From assembly GCF_016918855.1 (NCBI RefSeq), contig NZ_JADKYB010000025.1:1-64000 (forward strand): DNA of 64,000 nt, written 5' to 3'. This document shows positions 25,672-34,546 of this stretch, one piece after another. This DNA comes from Actinacidiphila acididurans (GTDB taxonomy: Bacteria; Actinomycetota; Actinomycetes; Streptomycetales; Streptomycetaceae). The stretch's first letter is position 1. Each line of letters begins with the position of its first letter. The notes below the pieces were generated by a model. The model searched no databases and was not told where the DNA came from. It worked only from the letters and a program-made list of their open reading frames with translations. A program made the translations under genes and the position numbers.

Positions 25672-26511
25672 CTAGCCGACGAGGGTCTGGGTGCCGAGGG
25701 TGGTGATCAGCGCGAGCCGCTCGGCGTCCTCGGTGCCGGGCTCGGCGGTGTAGACCATGATGCGCAGGTCGCTGCCCGCGACGGTGAGGATGTCGCAGTC
25801 GAGGGTGACGGCGCCGGCGTGCGGGTGGTCGATCGTCTTGCGGGCGGCCTCGTGGTGACCGGCGATGCCGGTGTCCCACAGCTCGGCGAACCTGTCGCTT
25901 TCGCCGTGCAGCTCGGCGACCAGACGCTTGAGTCGCTGGTCGGCCGGGTAGCGGGCGGTGGCGGTGCGCAGGTCGGCGACCAGTGCGGTCTGCAGGGCGT
26001 GCCGTGACTGCGGGGTGTGCCGGACGCGGTCGTTCGGGCCGAGGAAGTTGCGCCACACCGCGTTGCGCTCAAGGCCGCGCCAGGCGGACGGATCGCCCAT
26101 GAGCGCCGCGTAGGGCGGGTTGGCCACGAGGAGCGTCCAGGCGGCGTCGTAGACGGCGACCGGGGTGCCGGTCAGCCGGTCGAGGACGCGCTGCACGCCG
26201 GGCGTGAGGTGGGCGGGCACGCTGTCCGGCTGCGGCGGCTGCAACCCGCCCAGCCGGAAGAGGTGTGCGCGCTCGGTGCCCGACAGCCGCAGGGCCCTGG
26301 CGAGGGCTTCGACGACCTGCTGGGACGGGCTGGTGGCGCGGCCCTGTTCGAGGCGGGTGATGTAGTCGACCGAGATCCCGGCCAGCTGGGACAGCTCCTC
26401 GCGCCGAAGCCCGGGGGTGCGCCGCCGGCCGCCGAGGGGCAGTCCGGCGCTTTCCGGCGAGGTGCGCTCGCGCCACCTGCGCACTGCCTGCCCGAATTCC
26501 GTCGCTGCCAT
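25672..26511 (-). CDS. XRE-family regulator with MmyB-like ligand-binding domain
   Basis: Regulator of 279 residues. The N-terminal HTH is RRREELSQLAG-type (TPGLRREELSQLAG then ISVDYITRLEQGRA). The C-terminal PAS-like MmyB domain contains DAAWTLLVANPPYAALMG and NAVWRNFL. Actinobacterial proteins of this type usually control an adjacent, divergently transcribed SDR or oxidoreductase, and that is the arrangement here (154-bp gap to the SDR gene). ATG 26511 gives the family-like start MAATEFGQAVRRWRERT. Confidence 0.9.
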   Translation of the reverse strand: MAATEFGQAVRRWRERTSPESAGLPLGGRRRTPGLRREELSQLAGISVDYITRLEQGRATSPSQQVVEALARALRLSGTERAHLFRLGGLQPPQPDSVPAHLTPGVQRVLDRLTGTPVAVYDAAWTLLVANPPYAALMGDPSAWRGLERNAVWRNFLGPNDRVRHTPQSRHALQTALVADLRTATARYPADQRLKRLVAELHGESDRFAELWDTGIAGHHEAARKTIDHPHAGAVTLDCDILTVAGSDLRIMVYTAEPGTEDAERLALITTLGTQTLVG

Positions 26512-26665
26512 GGTTGCCAGTGTGCCTGCCCCGGGGCCGGCCCTGCCTGGCACCGGTAGTCCCAGGAAGAAGGGACGCTGGCTGCGCGCCCGGCCGTCTT
26601 CCAGGCTTGGGGGTGCGATGCCGTACACCGGCCGCCACGGCCGGCCAGGGAAAGGAACGTCAGCA

Positions 26666-27445
26666 ATGAGCAAGCTCGCACTCGTCACCGGAGCCACCTC
26701 CGGCATCGGCAGGGCCTTCGCCGAGCGCCTGGCCGCCGACGGCTACGACCTGGTGACCGTGGGCCGGCGCGAGGACCGCCTGGCGGAATTCGCCGCCGCC
26801 CACCCGGAGGTCGGGGTCCGGACCGTGGCCGCCGACCTGTCCACGACCGAGGGGATTGAGGCGGTCGCAGCGATCTGCGCGACCGAGCCGCTGACCATGC
26901 TGGTCAACAACGCGGGGGTCGCCCACTACATGCCGCTGGCCCAGCTCCCCGCCGACAAGGCCGCGGAACTCGTCAACGTCAAGGTCCTCGCGCCCACCCT
27001 GCTCACCCGGGCGGCGGTCGCGGGCATGCAGGAGCGCGGCGAAGGCACGATCGTCAACGTGGCCGGCATGATCGCCTTCAGCGGCCCCGCCCCGCACGCC
27101 CAGATGCCGCGCCGCGTCGTCTACGGCGGGAGCCTGGCCTACCTGGTCGCGATGTCCCAGACCCTCGGCGCGGAGCTCGAGGGCACCGGGGTCCGGGTGC
27201 AGGTCGTGTGCCCGGGCGTGGTGGCCACCGAGTTCCACGAGCGCCAGGGCCTGGACCTGAGCGGCGTGCCCCGGATGACGGCCGACGACGTCGTCACCGC
27301 CAGCCTGCGCGGCCTGGAGCTGGGCGAGACCGTCTGCGCCCCGGGCGTGGAGGACGCCGGCCTGCTGGACGCGGTCTTCACGGCCGACCTCGCCGCCTTC
27401 GGGGGGCAGAGCACCGAGCTGGCCACGCGCTACCGGTCCGCCTGA
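26666..27445 (+). CDS. SDR-family protein with atypical active site (catalytic Lys replaced)
   Basis: Short-chain dehydrogenase/reductase fold, 259 residues. The nucleotide-binding motif TGATSGIG and structural NNAG are intact. The classical YxxxK motif reads Tyr153-GGS-Leu157, so the lysine that normally lowers the tyrosine pKa is missing. ATG 26666 follows AAAGGA. It is divergent from an XRE/MmyB regulator gene that probably controls it. It may have lost oxidoreductase activity or use a variant mechanism. Confidence 0.85.
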   Translation: MSKLALVTGATSGIGRAFAERLAADGYDLVTVGRREDRLAEFAAAHPEVGVRTVAADLSTTEGIEAVAAICATEPLTMLVNNAGVAHYMPLAQLPADKAAELVNVKVLAPTLLTRAAVAGMQERGEGTIVNVAGMIAFSGPAPHAQMPRRVVYGGSLAYLVAMSQTLGAELEGTGVRVQVVCPGVVATEFHERQGLDLSGVPRMTADDVVTASLRGLELGETVCAPGVEDAGLLDAVFTADLAAFGGQSTELATRYRSA

Positions 27446-27456
27446 GTCGACGCTGA

Positions 27457-27499
27457 ACCGGCCGTCGACCGGCCGTCGACCGGCCATCGACCGGCACGG
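27457..27499. repeat. Short tandem repeat, 11-bp unit
   Basis: Three 11-bp units of ACCGGCCGTCG (the third with one change) plus a partial unit lie between the convergent SDR and LuxR genes. The repeat can fold into GC-rich hairpins and may help termination. Confidence 0.6.
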
Positions 27500-27512
27500 T
27501 CGTCGGCCCGGG

Positions 27513-28535
27513 TCATGACGGCTCGGGGGTCTCGGTGGCCAGGGGATCGTCGTCCAGCCAGCCGTGGCGGGCGGCGTGCCAGACGAGTTGGACGCGGTTG
27601 TCGACGCCGGCGTCGCGCTGCATGGAGGCGATGTGGCGCTGGACGGTGCGGACGGCGACGCCGAGGGCGCGGGCCATGGCGACGTCGGTGGAGCCGGTGA
27701 CGAGCATGGCCAGGATGCGCAGGTGCAGGGCGTTGTGGGGTTGGGCGGCGGTGGGGCGGGCGAGCGGGACGGCCGCGGTCCAGACGGCTTCGAAGAGCGT
27801 GATCAGGGCCTCCAGGAGACTGCTGGGGCGGATCACCAGGAGCAGCGGGTCCGGGGGGCGGGCGTCGGCGGCAGGGGGGAGGAGGGCGAGGTTGCGGTCG
27901 GCGACGACCATGCGGGCGGGGAGGCGTTCGGTGACGCGGATGGACATGGGGGGCTGGTCGGGGCCGGTGTAGGGGACGGCGGCGCCCTGGGCTTCCAGGC
28001 CGGCGCGTTCGACGACGACACGGCGGCGGGGGCCGCGGGAGCGCCCCGTGGGGTGGGCGGTGTCCGGGCCGCCGGTGAGGGGGTCGGAGTGGCCGGGGCG
28101 GCCGGGGACGGTGCGGCTGAAGACCATGAGTTCCTTGCGGGCGCCGGCGTGGGCCTCGGCGATCCGGGACCGTATCGCGGAGTCGCCCTCGATGACGCGG
28201 ACGGCCTCCTCCGCGCGCTGGCCCTCGTGGACCCGGCGGTACTCCTGGTCCAGGCGGTCCAGCAGCTCACGGCTGCGCCGCAGTTGCTCCTCGGCGCGGA
28301 CCACCAGCGGCAGCAGCCCGGACTGCGGCGGCACCGGGTACCAGCGGTCGCCACGGCCGATCCGCACCAGGTCACGGGCGGCCAGCTCGAGACAGGCGGC
28401 CCGGGCCCGGTCCGCCGTCACCCCCATCCGCCGGGCCAGTTCGGCCGGGGTGACCCCTCGCGCGGCGACCAGCAGGGGGTACGCCCGGTCCGCGTCGGCA
28501 CTCAACCCCAGGGCCTCAAACGGACGTTCGGTCAT
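27513..28535 (-). CDS. TrmB/LuxR-type helix-turn-helix regulator
   Basis: Regulator of 340 residues. The N-terminal winged-helix part (RGVTPAELARRMG then VTADRARAACLELAARDLV) resembles TrmB, the middle is a sensor-like region, and the C-terminus has a LuxR-like HTH (MLVTGSTDVAMARALG then VAVRTVQRHIASM). I chose ATG 28535, the first codon of typical sequence; an upstream GTG at 28616 would bring in a TTA codon and an atypical leader. It lies downstream of the secreted subtilase-like gene on the same strand. Another protein of similar architecture (33209-34243) lies on the subtilase's other side. Confidence 0.8.
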   Translation of the reverse strand: MTERPFEALGLSADADRAYPLLVAARGVTPAELARRMGVTADRARAACLELAARDLVRIGRGDRWYPVPPQSGLLPLVVRAEEQLRRSRELLDRLDQEYRRVHEGQRAEEAVRVIEGDSAIRSRIAEAHAGARKELMVFSRTVPGRPGHSDPLTGGPDTAHPTGRSRGPRRRVVVERAGLEAQGAAVPYTGPDQPPMSIRVTERLPARMVVADRNLALLPPAADARPPDPLLLVIRPSSLLEALITLFEAVWTAAVPLARPTAAQPHNALHLRILAMLVTGSTDVAMARALGVAVRTVQRHIASMQRDAGVDNRVQLVWHAARHGWLDDDPLATETPEPS

Positions 28536-28685
28536 GATCGGGAACTCTAGCCGCAGCCGCGGCGTACCGGTCGGGGTTTCCGCGGTTGTCACAGCAGGCG
28601 TCCTCAATAAGTACACCAGGAGTACGGAAGATGTCTCCTGTGATCGGCCCGAAACCGTATCCGTGCGGACAAGCCGGTACGCACG

Positions 28686-28739
28686 AGCCCGCGCCCGCGG
28701 GGTGACCGCCGCAGCGGCGGGACCTCGCGGGCGCGGGCT
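28686..28739. terminator. Long GC-rich hairpin
   Basis: 18-bp arms at 28686-28703 and 28722-28739 with one mismatch; the loop itself contains CCGCCGC/GCGGCGG. It lies between the subtilase-like gene and the TrmB/LuxR gene and is probably one of two stacked terminators. Confidence 0.6.
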
Positions 28740-28757
28740 GAGGGTGCGCGCCGATCC

Positions 28758-28785
28758 CCTGCCGAGGGCGGGAGCCCTCGGCAGG
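28758..28785. terminator. Terminator hairpin after the subtilase-like gene
   Basis: Perfect 12-bp stem CCTGCCGAGGGC/GCCCTCGGCAGG with a GGGA loop, 30 bp past the stop of the minus-strand subtilase-like gene. No T tract. Confidence 0.7.
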
Positions 28786-28815
28786 AAATCAGCGGGAGTT
28801 CAGCCGGGGATCGGA

Positions 28816-31800
28816 TCAGTACGAGAACTGCTCCAGCCCCGTGCCCCAGGCGTTGATGACCCACCCGGTGCGGGTGGCCGGGTCCAGGAAGAGCCCCTGG
28901 CGGCCGGTGAAGTCGAAGTTGGAGCCGGCGATCGTGGAGTCCACGAGGTTGGCCACCGGGTGGCGGGCCAGCACCTTGCCGGTCGCCGGGTCCAGCACGG
29001 TGATCTCGCTCATGGCGTTGTTGTCGGTCTCGACCCCGTTCTCGTAGAGGCTCGCCTCGACGGCGACCTGGTGGGTGTCGTCCAGGGCGGGCCAGACCGG
29101 GCCGCGGGTGCCGGTGTCCGCCGTGGCGGCGGTCGTCAGCGTCTTCTGGTCGGCGGTCAGCCAGGTGCTGGTGGGGAAGTTGCCGCCCTCGGGGTTGGGC
29201 TGGGCGGCGCCGATGGCACCGTAGAGCTTGTCGCCCTTGCCGTCGGGCAGCAGGGCCGACACGCACAGCGGCATCGAGGCGACCGGGGTGACGGTGCCGG
29301 TGCCGAAGTCCGCGCCGACCGCGCCGTAGGGGACGCGGCCGTACAGGCACGGGCCCATGGTGCCGCCGGTGGCGACGAACACCTCGCCGGTGGAGGCGTC
29401 CACCGAGACGCTGTTGTAGGAGCGGTACAGGTTGTGCGGGTTGAGCGCCAGCGACGTGCCGACCTGCCCGGTGGTCATGTCGACCGACCAGACCCGGCTC
29501 AGTCCGCTGTCGGGCTCGTAGGTGGTGACCAGGCCGCGGTGGCGGGCCGCGTCCACCGTGCCGCCCTCCAGGTAGGCGCTGTCGGTGAGCAGGTCGGACA
29601 GCTGGGTGACCTTCACCGGGGTGCCGGTGGCGGGGTCCTCCACGTCGATCTCGGCCTGCGAGCCGGCGAACGGTGTGTGGATGATCAGGGCATGGCCGCT
29701 GGCCGGGTCGGTGCCGAGCACTTCCTGCATCAACTGCCCGTCGGTGGACTCGGCGAAGGAGCTGCCCGCGGTGCCGGTGGCCAGGTCGTAGCCGGTGGTG
29801 GCCGAGCGGTCCAGGTGGTAGAGCTCGGTGCCGCCGGTGTACGTGAACGCGTCGGTGGAGATCAGCGCCTTGCTGCCGGAGACGGTGAAGCTCTCCACGG
29901 TGCCCGTGACCTGGTCGCCGTCGCGGTACTGCAGGAAGGACGTCGGGGAGGCCTGGCCGATCGGCGAGCCGTGCCGGGTGGCGAGCACCCGTACCGGGTA
30001 CTGGAGCCCGGTGGGCAGCTTGAGGGCCGCCAGGTCCAGGGTGGTGGTGCCCTTCACCGAAGGCAGTTTCACGGTGAGCGTGGACGGGTGGTTGAAGCCG
30101 TCGTCGTCGCGTCGGCTGCCGTTCTGGTTGGTGACGGTGTTCACCGAGCCGTAGAGCGTGGGCCCGGGCGACATCACCTCGAACTCGGCGCCGTCCGCGC
30201 CGGATACGGCACTGGCGTCCCAGCTCACGGTCGCCTTGGGGGCGCTGCGGGCGGTGTCGGCGGCGTGCGCCAGGGTGTAGCCGCCGGTGCTCAGCAGCGG
30301 TGCGGCCGGGCGTTCGTCGGCGGCAGGGCCGATCCGCAGGGCGCGGAAGTCGCCGTAGATCGGCAGGCCGTAGTAGTCGGCCTGCTGGATGCCGACGCCA
30401 TAGAGTCCGGCGCCGCCCGCGGTGAAGGCGGATGCGGGGATCGTCACGGTGCCCTTGTCCGCGGTGAGCGGGGTGGACCACTGGACGTTGAAGTCGTCCA
30501 CGGCCGCGCTCGGCGTGTAGTGGCCGACGGAGGAGAGCACCAGGCTGGGGTTGTTCAGGCCGCGTACGCCGGTGAGGTCGTAGGAGACCGTGACGGGCCG
30601 GCCGAGCGGGGTGGCGCCGGGGGCGGCGGGGGCGAGCGCCTGGGCGTAGGTGGCGTCGTCGGCGAGGAAGGTCAGGTCCTGCGAGAGCTGACCGACGACC
30701 TTGCCACCGCGGAGCGCCTGGAAGGTGACGGGCACGGTGCGGGTGGTGTCGGAGGCGAGCGGGAGCCCTGCGGCGCCGAGGATCTGCGCCGGGGTGAGGC
30801 GCACGCTGGGCTGCGCGGAGGTGAACACGCCCTTGGCGCCGGCCTGTACCCGGTAGGTCAGGCCGCCGCGGTCGCCGGTCATGTCCAGGCCGAGGGTGAT
30901 CGGCGAGACGGCGTTCTGGCCGGAGGGCGTGCCGTTGCCGTCGGCGGGACCGGACAGGTCGATGGCCGCCGGGTCGGTGGACTCGGTGAACGCGGTGCCG
31001 GAGGTGGTGGGCAGCAGCTGCCGCTGGGCCACCGAGAGCCGTACGGGCCGGGTCGCGATGCTGTAGCGCTTGGCGAGGACCTTCTCCACGGCGGCGGTGA
31101 CGTCCAGCTGGGTGCCCATGGTGAGCGGCTGGTCGGCCTGCGGGGGCTGGGTGATCGGGCTGCCGGTGGACACGAGCAGGTCGCGGACCTGGCGCGGGGT
31201 CAGGCTCTGGTGGGTGGCCTTGGCCGCTTGGAGCACGTCGGCGACGGCGGCCGCGATCTCGGGGGCGGAGGCGGAGGTGCCGCCGTTGAGCACGACCTCG
31301 ACGTCCTGCGCCTTGCAGGGGCTGGAGGTGCACACGTGCATCAGGGACGGCAGGTCGTCGCCGGGGGCGGCGAGGTCGACGCGGGTGCCGAAGCCGGAGG
31401 AGTAGGCGGCCGAGCCGTTGTAGCGGGTCGTCGGGTAGACGCCCTGCGCGGTGTCGGCGGAGGTCAGCGTGTCGTCGGTGGTGGTGGCGCCGGCCGCGAT
31501 GACCCCGCTGTCGACCACCTGCGAGGGCGTGGTGGTGGGCTCGACGTCGTCGATGCCGGTCTGGGCGCCGGGCTTGGTGGTGGTGTCGGTCGGGGTGCTG
31601 CCGCCGTCCGGGCCGACGGAGACGGGCAGGGCCAGCCGGGTGCCGTCGTTGGAGGAGACGACCACGGCGATGCCGGACTTCACGATGGAGGTGAGGGTGG
31701 CCCGGATCGTCGGGTCGTCCTCCAGGTAGCGGCCGGGGAAGCCGATCTGCTCGTCGGTGCCGAAGCCGAGGCTGGCGGTGATGACGCTCGGGCGGGGCTG

Positions 31801-32790
31801 CTGGTCGGCGGCCGCCTTCAGCGCCGCGGCGATGCCCGCGTAGCTGGCCTCCTGCGGCACCACCAGGCGGTACTGGGCGCCGGGGGCGATGCCGAGCAGG
31901 TCGGTGGCGCCGCTGCCGGTGGCGCCGGGGCGCTGCTGGTCGTGCGGCAGCGGGGCCATCATCGAGAAGTCCAGGAGGACTTCGCCGAGGTTGGGGTCCT
32001 GGCCCTCGACCGAGCCGAGCGGGTCCAGCTTGCCGTTGTTGTCGGCGGTGTAGGTGGGGATGAGCGGCATGGACGGCTCGTCGAGGTAGCGCTGGCCGTT
32101 CTCGACGACGGTGGTCGGGCCGTACACGCGCACGTAGTCGTCGCCGTTGTCGGCCATCGACCGGTCGGTGAGGTCGCCGATGGAGACGTTGGTGACGATC
32201 TGGCCGGCGCCGGGCAGGGCGTGCAGGTAGGTGGCCGCGTCGGCGAAGGCACCGGCGGCGTCCACGCCCTGGGCGTTGAGGTAGGACTGGAAGGACGTGC
32301 TCAGGCCGTCGTTGGCGGGCAGGCCGGCGGCGGTCGCGGCGGGCTGCGGGGCCGTCCGGGCGTTCTGCCGCAGGGCGGCCTTGGCGGCGTTCGGCAGCTT
32401 CACCGCGCCGGTGTTCATCGGCTGGACCGGGGCCTGCTGGGCGGCGGCGCCCTGCTTCGTGCCGAGGGTGTACGAGGCCGCGCGGGTGGCGTCGGCCCGG
32501 GCGGTGATCGCCGCGGTGGAAGGCGCCAGGGTGGCGCCGAGGCCGGTACGGCCGGCCGAGCGGGGCACCGGGAAGGCGCGGGTGCGGCCCTGCGGGTCGG
32601 TGAGGGTGCCGGTGCCGTCGTCCGACCAGGCGACCTTGGAGCCGTCGGCAAGGGTGAGGCTGTGGGTGGCCGGCGCCGCGGGGGCGGGCGACGGGGTGTC
32701 GCCGGCGGGCGCGGCCATGGCTGGGCCGGCCGCCACGAGGGGGACCAGCAGCGCCAGCGCGGCGGCGGCCCGTCTGACATGTCGGTGCAT
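28816..32790 (-). CDS. Large secreted S8 (subtilase)-like protein
   Basis: Secreted protein of 1324 residues. ATG 32790 follows AAGGAG by 7 nt. The signal peptide is about 1-26 (RRAAAALALLVPLVAAGPAMA). The S8-like domain shows a candidate catalytic Asp206 (SIGDLTDRS), the serine motif GTSASAP (Ser506) and the usual GIAPGAQYRL strand. The classical HGTHV histidine motif is not recognisable: its expected place reads ATGSGATDLLG, with the nearest His in PHDQQRPG. Long beta-rich C-terminal domains follow, with kelch/PQQ-like segments near the end. Two regulators of similar architecture flank it. It may be a variant or inactive protease. Confidence 0.72.
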   Translation of the reverse strand: MHRHVRRAAAALALLVPLVAAGPAMAAPAGDTPSPAPAAPATHSLTLADGSKVAWSDDGTGTLTDPQGRTRAFPVPRSAGRTGLGATLAPSTAAITARADATRAASYTLGTKQGAAAQQAPVQPMNTGAVKLPNAAKAALRQNARTAPQPAATAAGLPANDGLSTSFQSYLNAQGVDAAGAFADAATYLHALPGAGQIVTNVSIGDLTDRSMADNGDDYVRVYGPTTVVENGQRYLDEPSMPLIPTYTADNNGKLDPLGSVEGQDPNLGEVLLDFSMMAPLPHDQQRPGATGSGATDLLGIAPGAQYRLVVPQEASYAGIAAALKAAADQQPRPSVITASLGFGTDEQIGFPGRYLEDDPTIRATLTSIVKSGIAVVVSSNDGTRLALPVSVGPDGGSTPTDTTTKPGAQTGIDDVEPTTTPSQVVDSGVIAAGATTTDDTLTSADTAQGVYPTTRYNGSAAYSSGFGTRVDLAAPGDDLPSLMHVCTSSPCKAQDVEVVLNGGTSASAPEIAAAVADVLQAAKATHQSLTPRQVRDLLVSTGSPITQPPQADQPLTMGTQLDVTAAVEKVLAKRYSIATRPVRLSVAQRQLLPTTSGTAFTESTDPAAIDLSGPADGNGTPSGQNAVSPITLGLDMTGDRGGLTYRVQAGAKGVFTSAQPSVRLTPAQILGAAGLPLASDTTRTVPVTFQALRGGKVVGQLSQDLTFLADDATYAQALAPAAPGATPLGRPVTVSYDLTGVRGLNNPSLVLSSVGHYTPSAAVDDFNVQWSTPLTADKGTVTIPASAFTAGGAGLYGVGIQQADYYGLPIYGDFRALRIGPAADERPAAPLLSTGGYTLAHAADTARSAPKATVSWDASAVSGADGAEFEVMSPGPTLYGSVNTVTNQNGSRRDDDGFNHPSTLTVKLPSVKGTTTLDLAALKLPTGLQYPVRVLATRHGSPIGQASPTSFLQYRDGDQVTGTVESFTVSGSKALISTDAFTYTGGTELYHLDRSATTGYDLATGTAGSSFAESTDGQLMQEVLGTDPASGHALIIHTPFAGSQAEIDVEDPATGTPVKVTQLSDLLTDSAYLEGGTVDAARHRGLVTTYEPDSGLSRVWSVDMTTGQVGTSLALNPHNLYRSYNSVSVDASTGEVFVATGGTMGPCLYGRVPYGAVGADFGTGTVTPVASMPLCVSALLPDGKGDKLYGAIGAAQPNPEGGNFPTSTWLTADQKTLTTAATADTGTRGPVWPALDDTHQVAVEASLYENGVETDNNAMSEITVLDPATGKVLARHPVANLVDSTIAGSNFDFTGRQGLFLDPATRTGWVINAWGTGLEQFSY

Positions 32791-32928
32791 CAACGTGCTC
32801 CTTGCGCGTGAGGACTTCGGGGGCGGCGCGTGTGCGGGTCCGTCTGCGTGGGGGGAGCTCGTGCCGGTCCTTGCCGCCGCGAACACCGGGGAAAGCGGGG
32901 TGGGCGTGCCGGTGACCGGTGTGTGCGG

Positions 32929-32952
32929 CGCAAGGATGCTGATCACCTTGCG
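32929..32952. promoter_or_regulatory. Inverted repeat in the subtilase/LuxR divergent region
   Basis: CGCAAGG (32929-32935) and CCTTGCG (32946-32952) form a perfect 7-bp inverted repeat with a 10-bp spacer, 139 bp upstream of the subtilase-like start. It is a candidate operator for the flanking regulators. Apart from this and a weak CebR-like site at 33118-33131, the 418-bp gap 32791-33208 holds nothing I can name. Confidence 0.45.
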
Positions 32953-33208
32953 GCGGGGGCGCCCCCGGGGACAAGGGAATGCCGTTGCGGCTGAGCGCAG
33001 TTGCGCTTTCGCGCGACGTGGGGTGCACCACCGGCGCACGTCGGCACTCGCCGCCGGGCGGGAGTTGGCACCGTAGTGCCCGGATTCGGGCGATGTGCCG
33101 CCCGGGCGCAATGGCCGTGGGAACGCTCCCCCGCCCGGCGGACGTGCGGGGCGGCGGGGATACGATCACGGCACTCCCACCGGTGAACGACAGCAGGGGG
33201 GCCGCCCG

Positions 33209-34243
33209 ATGGCCGCAGAGCCGCAGATCTCGCAGGTCCCGTCGGCGCCCTGGGGCGGGCTCGGCCTTCCGCCGCTGGCCGGGCGGATCCTGGAGTACCT
33301 GGTCGGGCACCCGGAGACGGCGCCCGCCCAGGCCGCGGCCGCCGTCGGCACCTCGACGGCCGCCGCCGCGCGGGCCCTTCGGCTGCTGGAGTCCGAACTG
33401 CTCGCGGTACGCGTCAGCGGCCGCGGGGCGCGCTGGAGCGCCAGCCCGCCGCGCCCGGCGCTGGGCACCCTGCTGGCCCGGCGCCGCGAGGAACTGGCGA
33501 GTCTGGAGACCCACGCCGAGCGGCTGCACGAGGTGCACATCTCGGTGACCAACCACCGTTTCGCGTCCGACCAGTTCGAGATCCTCGACACCGAGGAGCG
33601 GGTCACCGCGCGCTACGCCCACCTGCTGCGGGCGGCCCGGCACGAGGTGCTGCACCTGGTGATGCCGCCGTACGTCGCGGCGGTCGACGGGGTGCCCGAC
33701 CGGCTGGCCGTGCAGGCGGCGGCGATCCGCGCGGGGGTGCGCTTCCGGTCGGTCTACGACAGCGACACCCTCACCGACGAGGTGTCGCTGGATACCGCGC
33801 GGCGCGGCGTCGAGATCGGCGGCGACGTACGGCTGTCCAGCGGGCTGCCGATGAAGCTGGTGCTCTTCGACGGCACCACCGCGATCATGCCGCTGCGGCG
33901 GGACGACGCGGCGGCCGGCTCGCTGCTGGTGCACTCCCCCACGCTGCTGCACGTGCTGGGGGCGCTGTTCGAGAGCCTGTGGGAGCACGGGGTGCCCTGG
34001 GGGCAGGAGGCCCGCCCGGTGCCGCCGGCGCCCGCGGCGGACACGCCGAACCCGCGGGCCCGCGAGGTGCTGCGGCTGCTCTCGCTCGGCATGAAGCAGG
34101 AGACGATCGCCCGCACGCTCGGGGTGAGCCGGCGCACCGTGCAGAAGGACGTCAGCGACATCGGCGCGGCGCTCGGCGCGCGCAACCACTTCCAGATCGC
34201 GCTGCTCGCGCAGGAGCGGGGCTGGCTGACCCCGGGCCGCTGA
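33209..34243 (+). CDS. TrmB/LuxR-type helix-turn-helix regulator
   Basis: Regulator of 344 residues with an N-terminal winged-helix segment (PPLAGRILEYLVGHPETAPA onward), a middle domain containing EVLHLVMPPY and VYDSDTL, and a clear C-terminal LuxR HTH (REVLRLLSLGMKQETIARTLG then VSRRTVQKDVSDI). ATG 33209 is preceded by a G-run ribosome site. It is divergent from the secreted subtilase-like gene, which is its most likely target. It resembles the regulator at 27513-28535 in length and architecture. Confidence 0.85.
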   Translation: MAAEPQISQVPSAPWGGLGLPPLAGRILEYLVGHPETAPAQAAAAVGTSTAAAARALRLLESELLAVRVSGRGARWSASPPRPALGTLLARRREELASLETHAERLHEVHISVTNHRFASDQFEILDTEERVTARYAHLLRAARHEVLHLVMPPYVAAVDGVPDRLAVQAAAIRAGVRFRSVYDSDTLTDEVSLDTARRGVEIGGDVRLSSGLPMKLVLFDGTTAIMPLRRDDAAAGSLLVHSPTLLHVLGALFESLWEHGVPWGQEARPVPPAPAADTPNPRAREVLRLLSLGMKQETIARTLGVSRRTVQKDVSDIGAALGARNHFQIALLAQERGWLTPGR

Positions 34244-34263
34244 CCGTCCCTGCGGCTGGCAGC

Positions 34264-34486
34264 GGGGAGACGGCACTCCACTGGACCACGGCCACAGCCC
34301 GTCCCCGGTCCGGGAAGCCGCGGGTCCTCCCCCGCCGCGAGGAGCCGGACCAGCGAGCCGGGGGGGTCGGCACGTCCACCGGCCGGGAGACGGCCCCACC
34401 ACCGGGCGACAGCCCGTCCCGGTGCGGGAAGCCGCGGGTCCTCCTCAACGCGGGGAGCCGGACCAGCGGGCCGGGCAGGCGGTCGG
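34264..34486. repeat. Imperfect direct repeat, 2 copies with 121-bp period
   Basis: Copies of about 102 bp at 34264-34365 and 34385-34486 share GGGAGACGGC, CAGCCCGTCCC, GGGAAGCCGCGGGTCCTCC and GGAGCCGGACCAGCG. They fill most of the 303-bp gap between the LuxR gene and the convergent LysR gene. No open frame there looks like a protein; the repeat probably belongs to the 3' regions. Confidence 0.75.
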
Positions 34487-34546
34487 CCACGGCATGTTCA
34501 CCAGGAGCCCGCTCGGTGCGGAGGGTGTACTCCGCGCGGCCGGCGA

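Noticed and set aside
28536..28616. Upstream GTG start of the TrmB/LuxR gene, which would add a TTA (bldA-dependent) codon
   Set aside because: No ribosome site, and the extra 27 residues do not resemble the family; ATG 28535 is preferred.
28048..32811. 1587-residue plus-strand open frame opposite the secreted subtilase-like gene
   Set aside because: Antisense shadow: no domains, low-complexity composition, and the minus strand encodes a protein with signal peptide and S8 motifs.
33118..33131. CebR-like site TGGGAACGCTCCCC before the LuxR-type gene
   Set aside because: Two mismatches to the consensus and no carbohydrate gene adjacent, so it is probably chance in GC-rich DNA.
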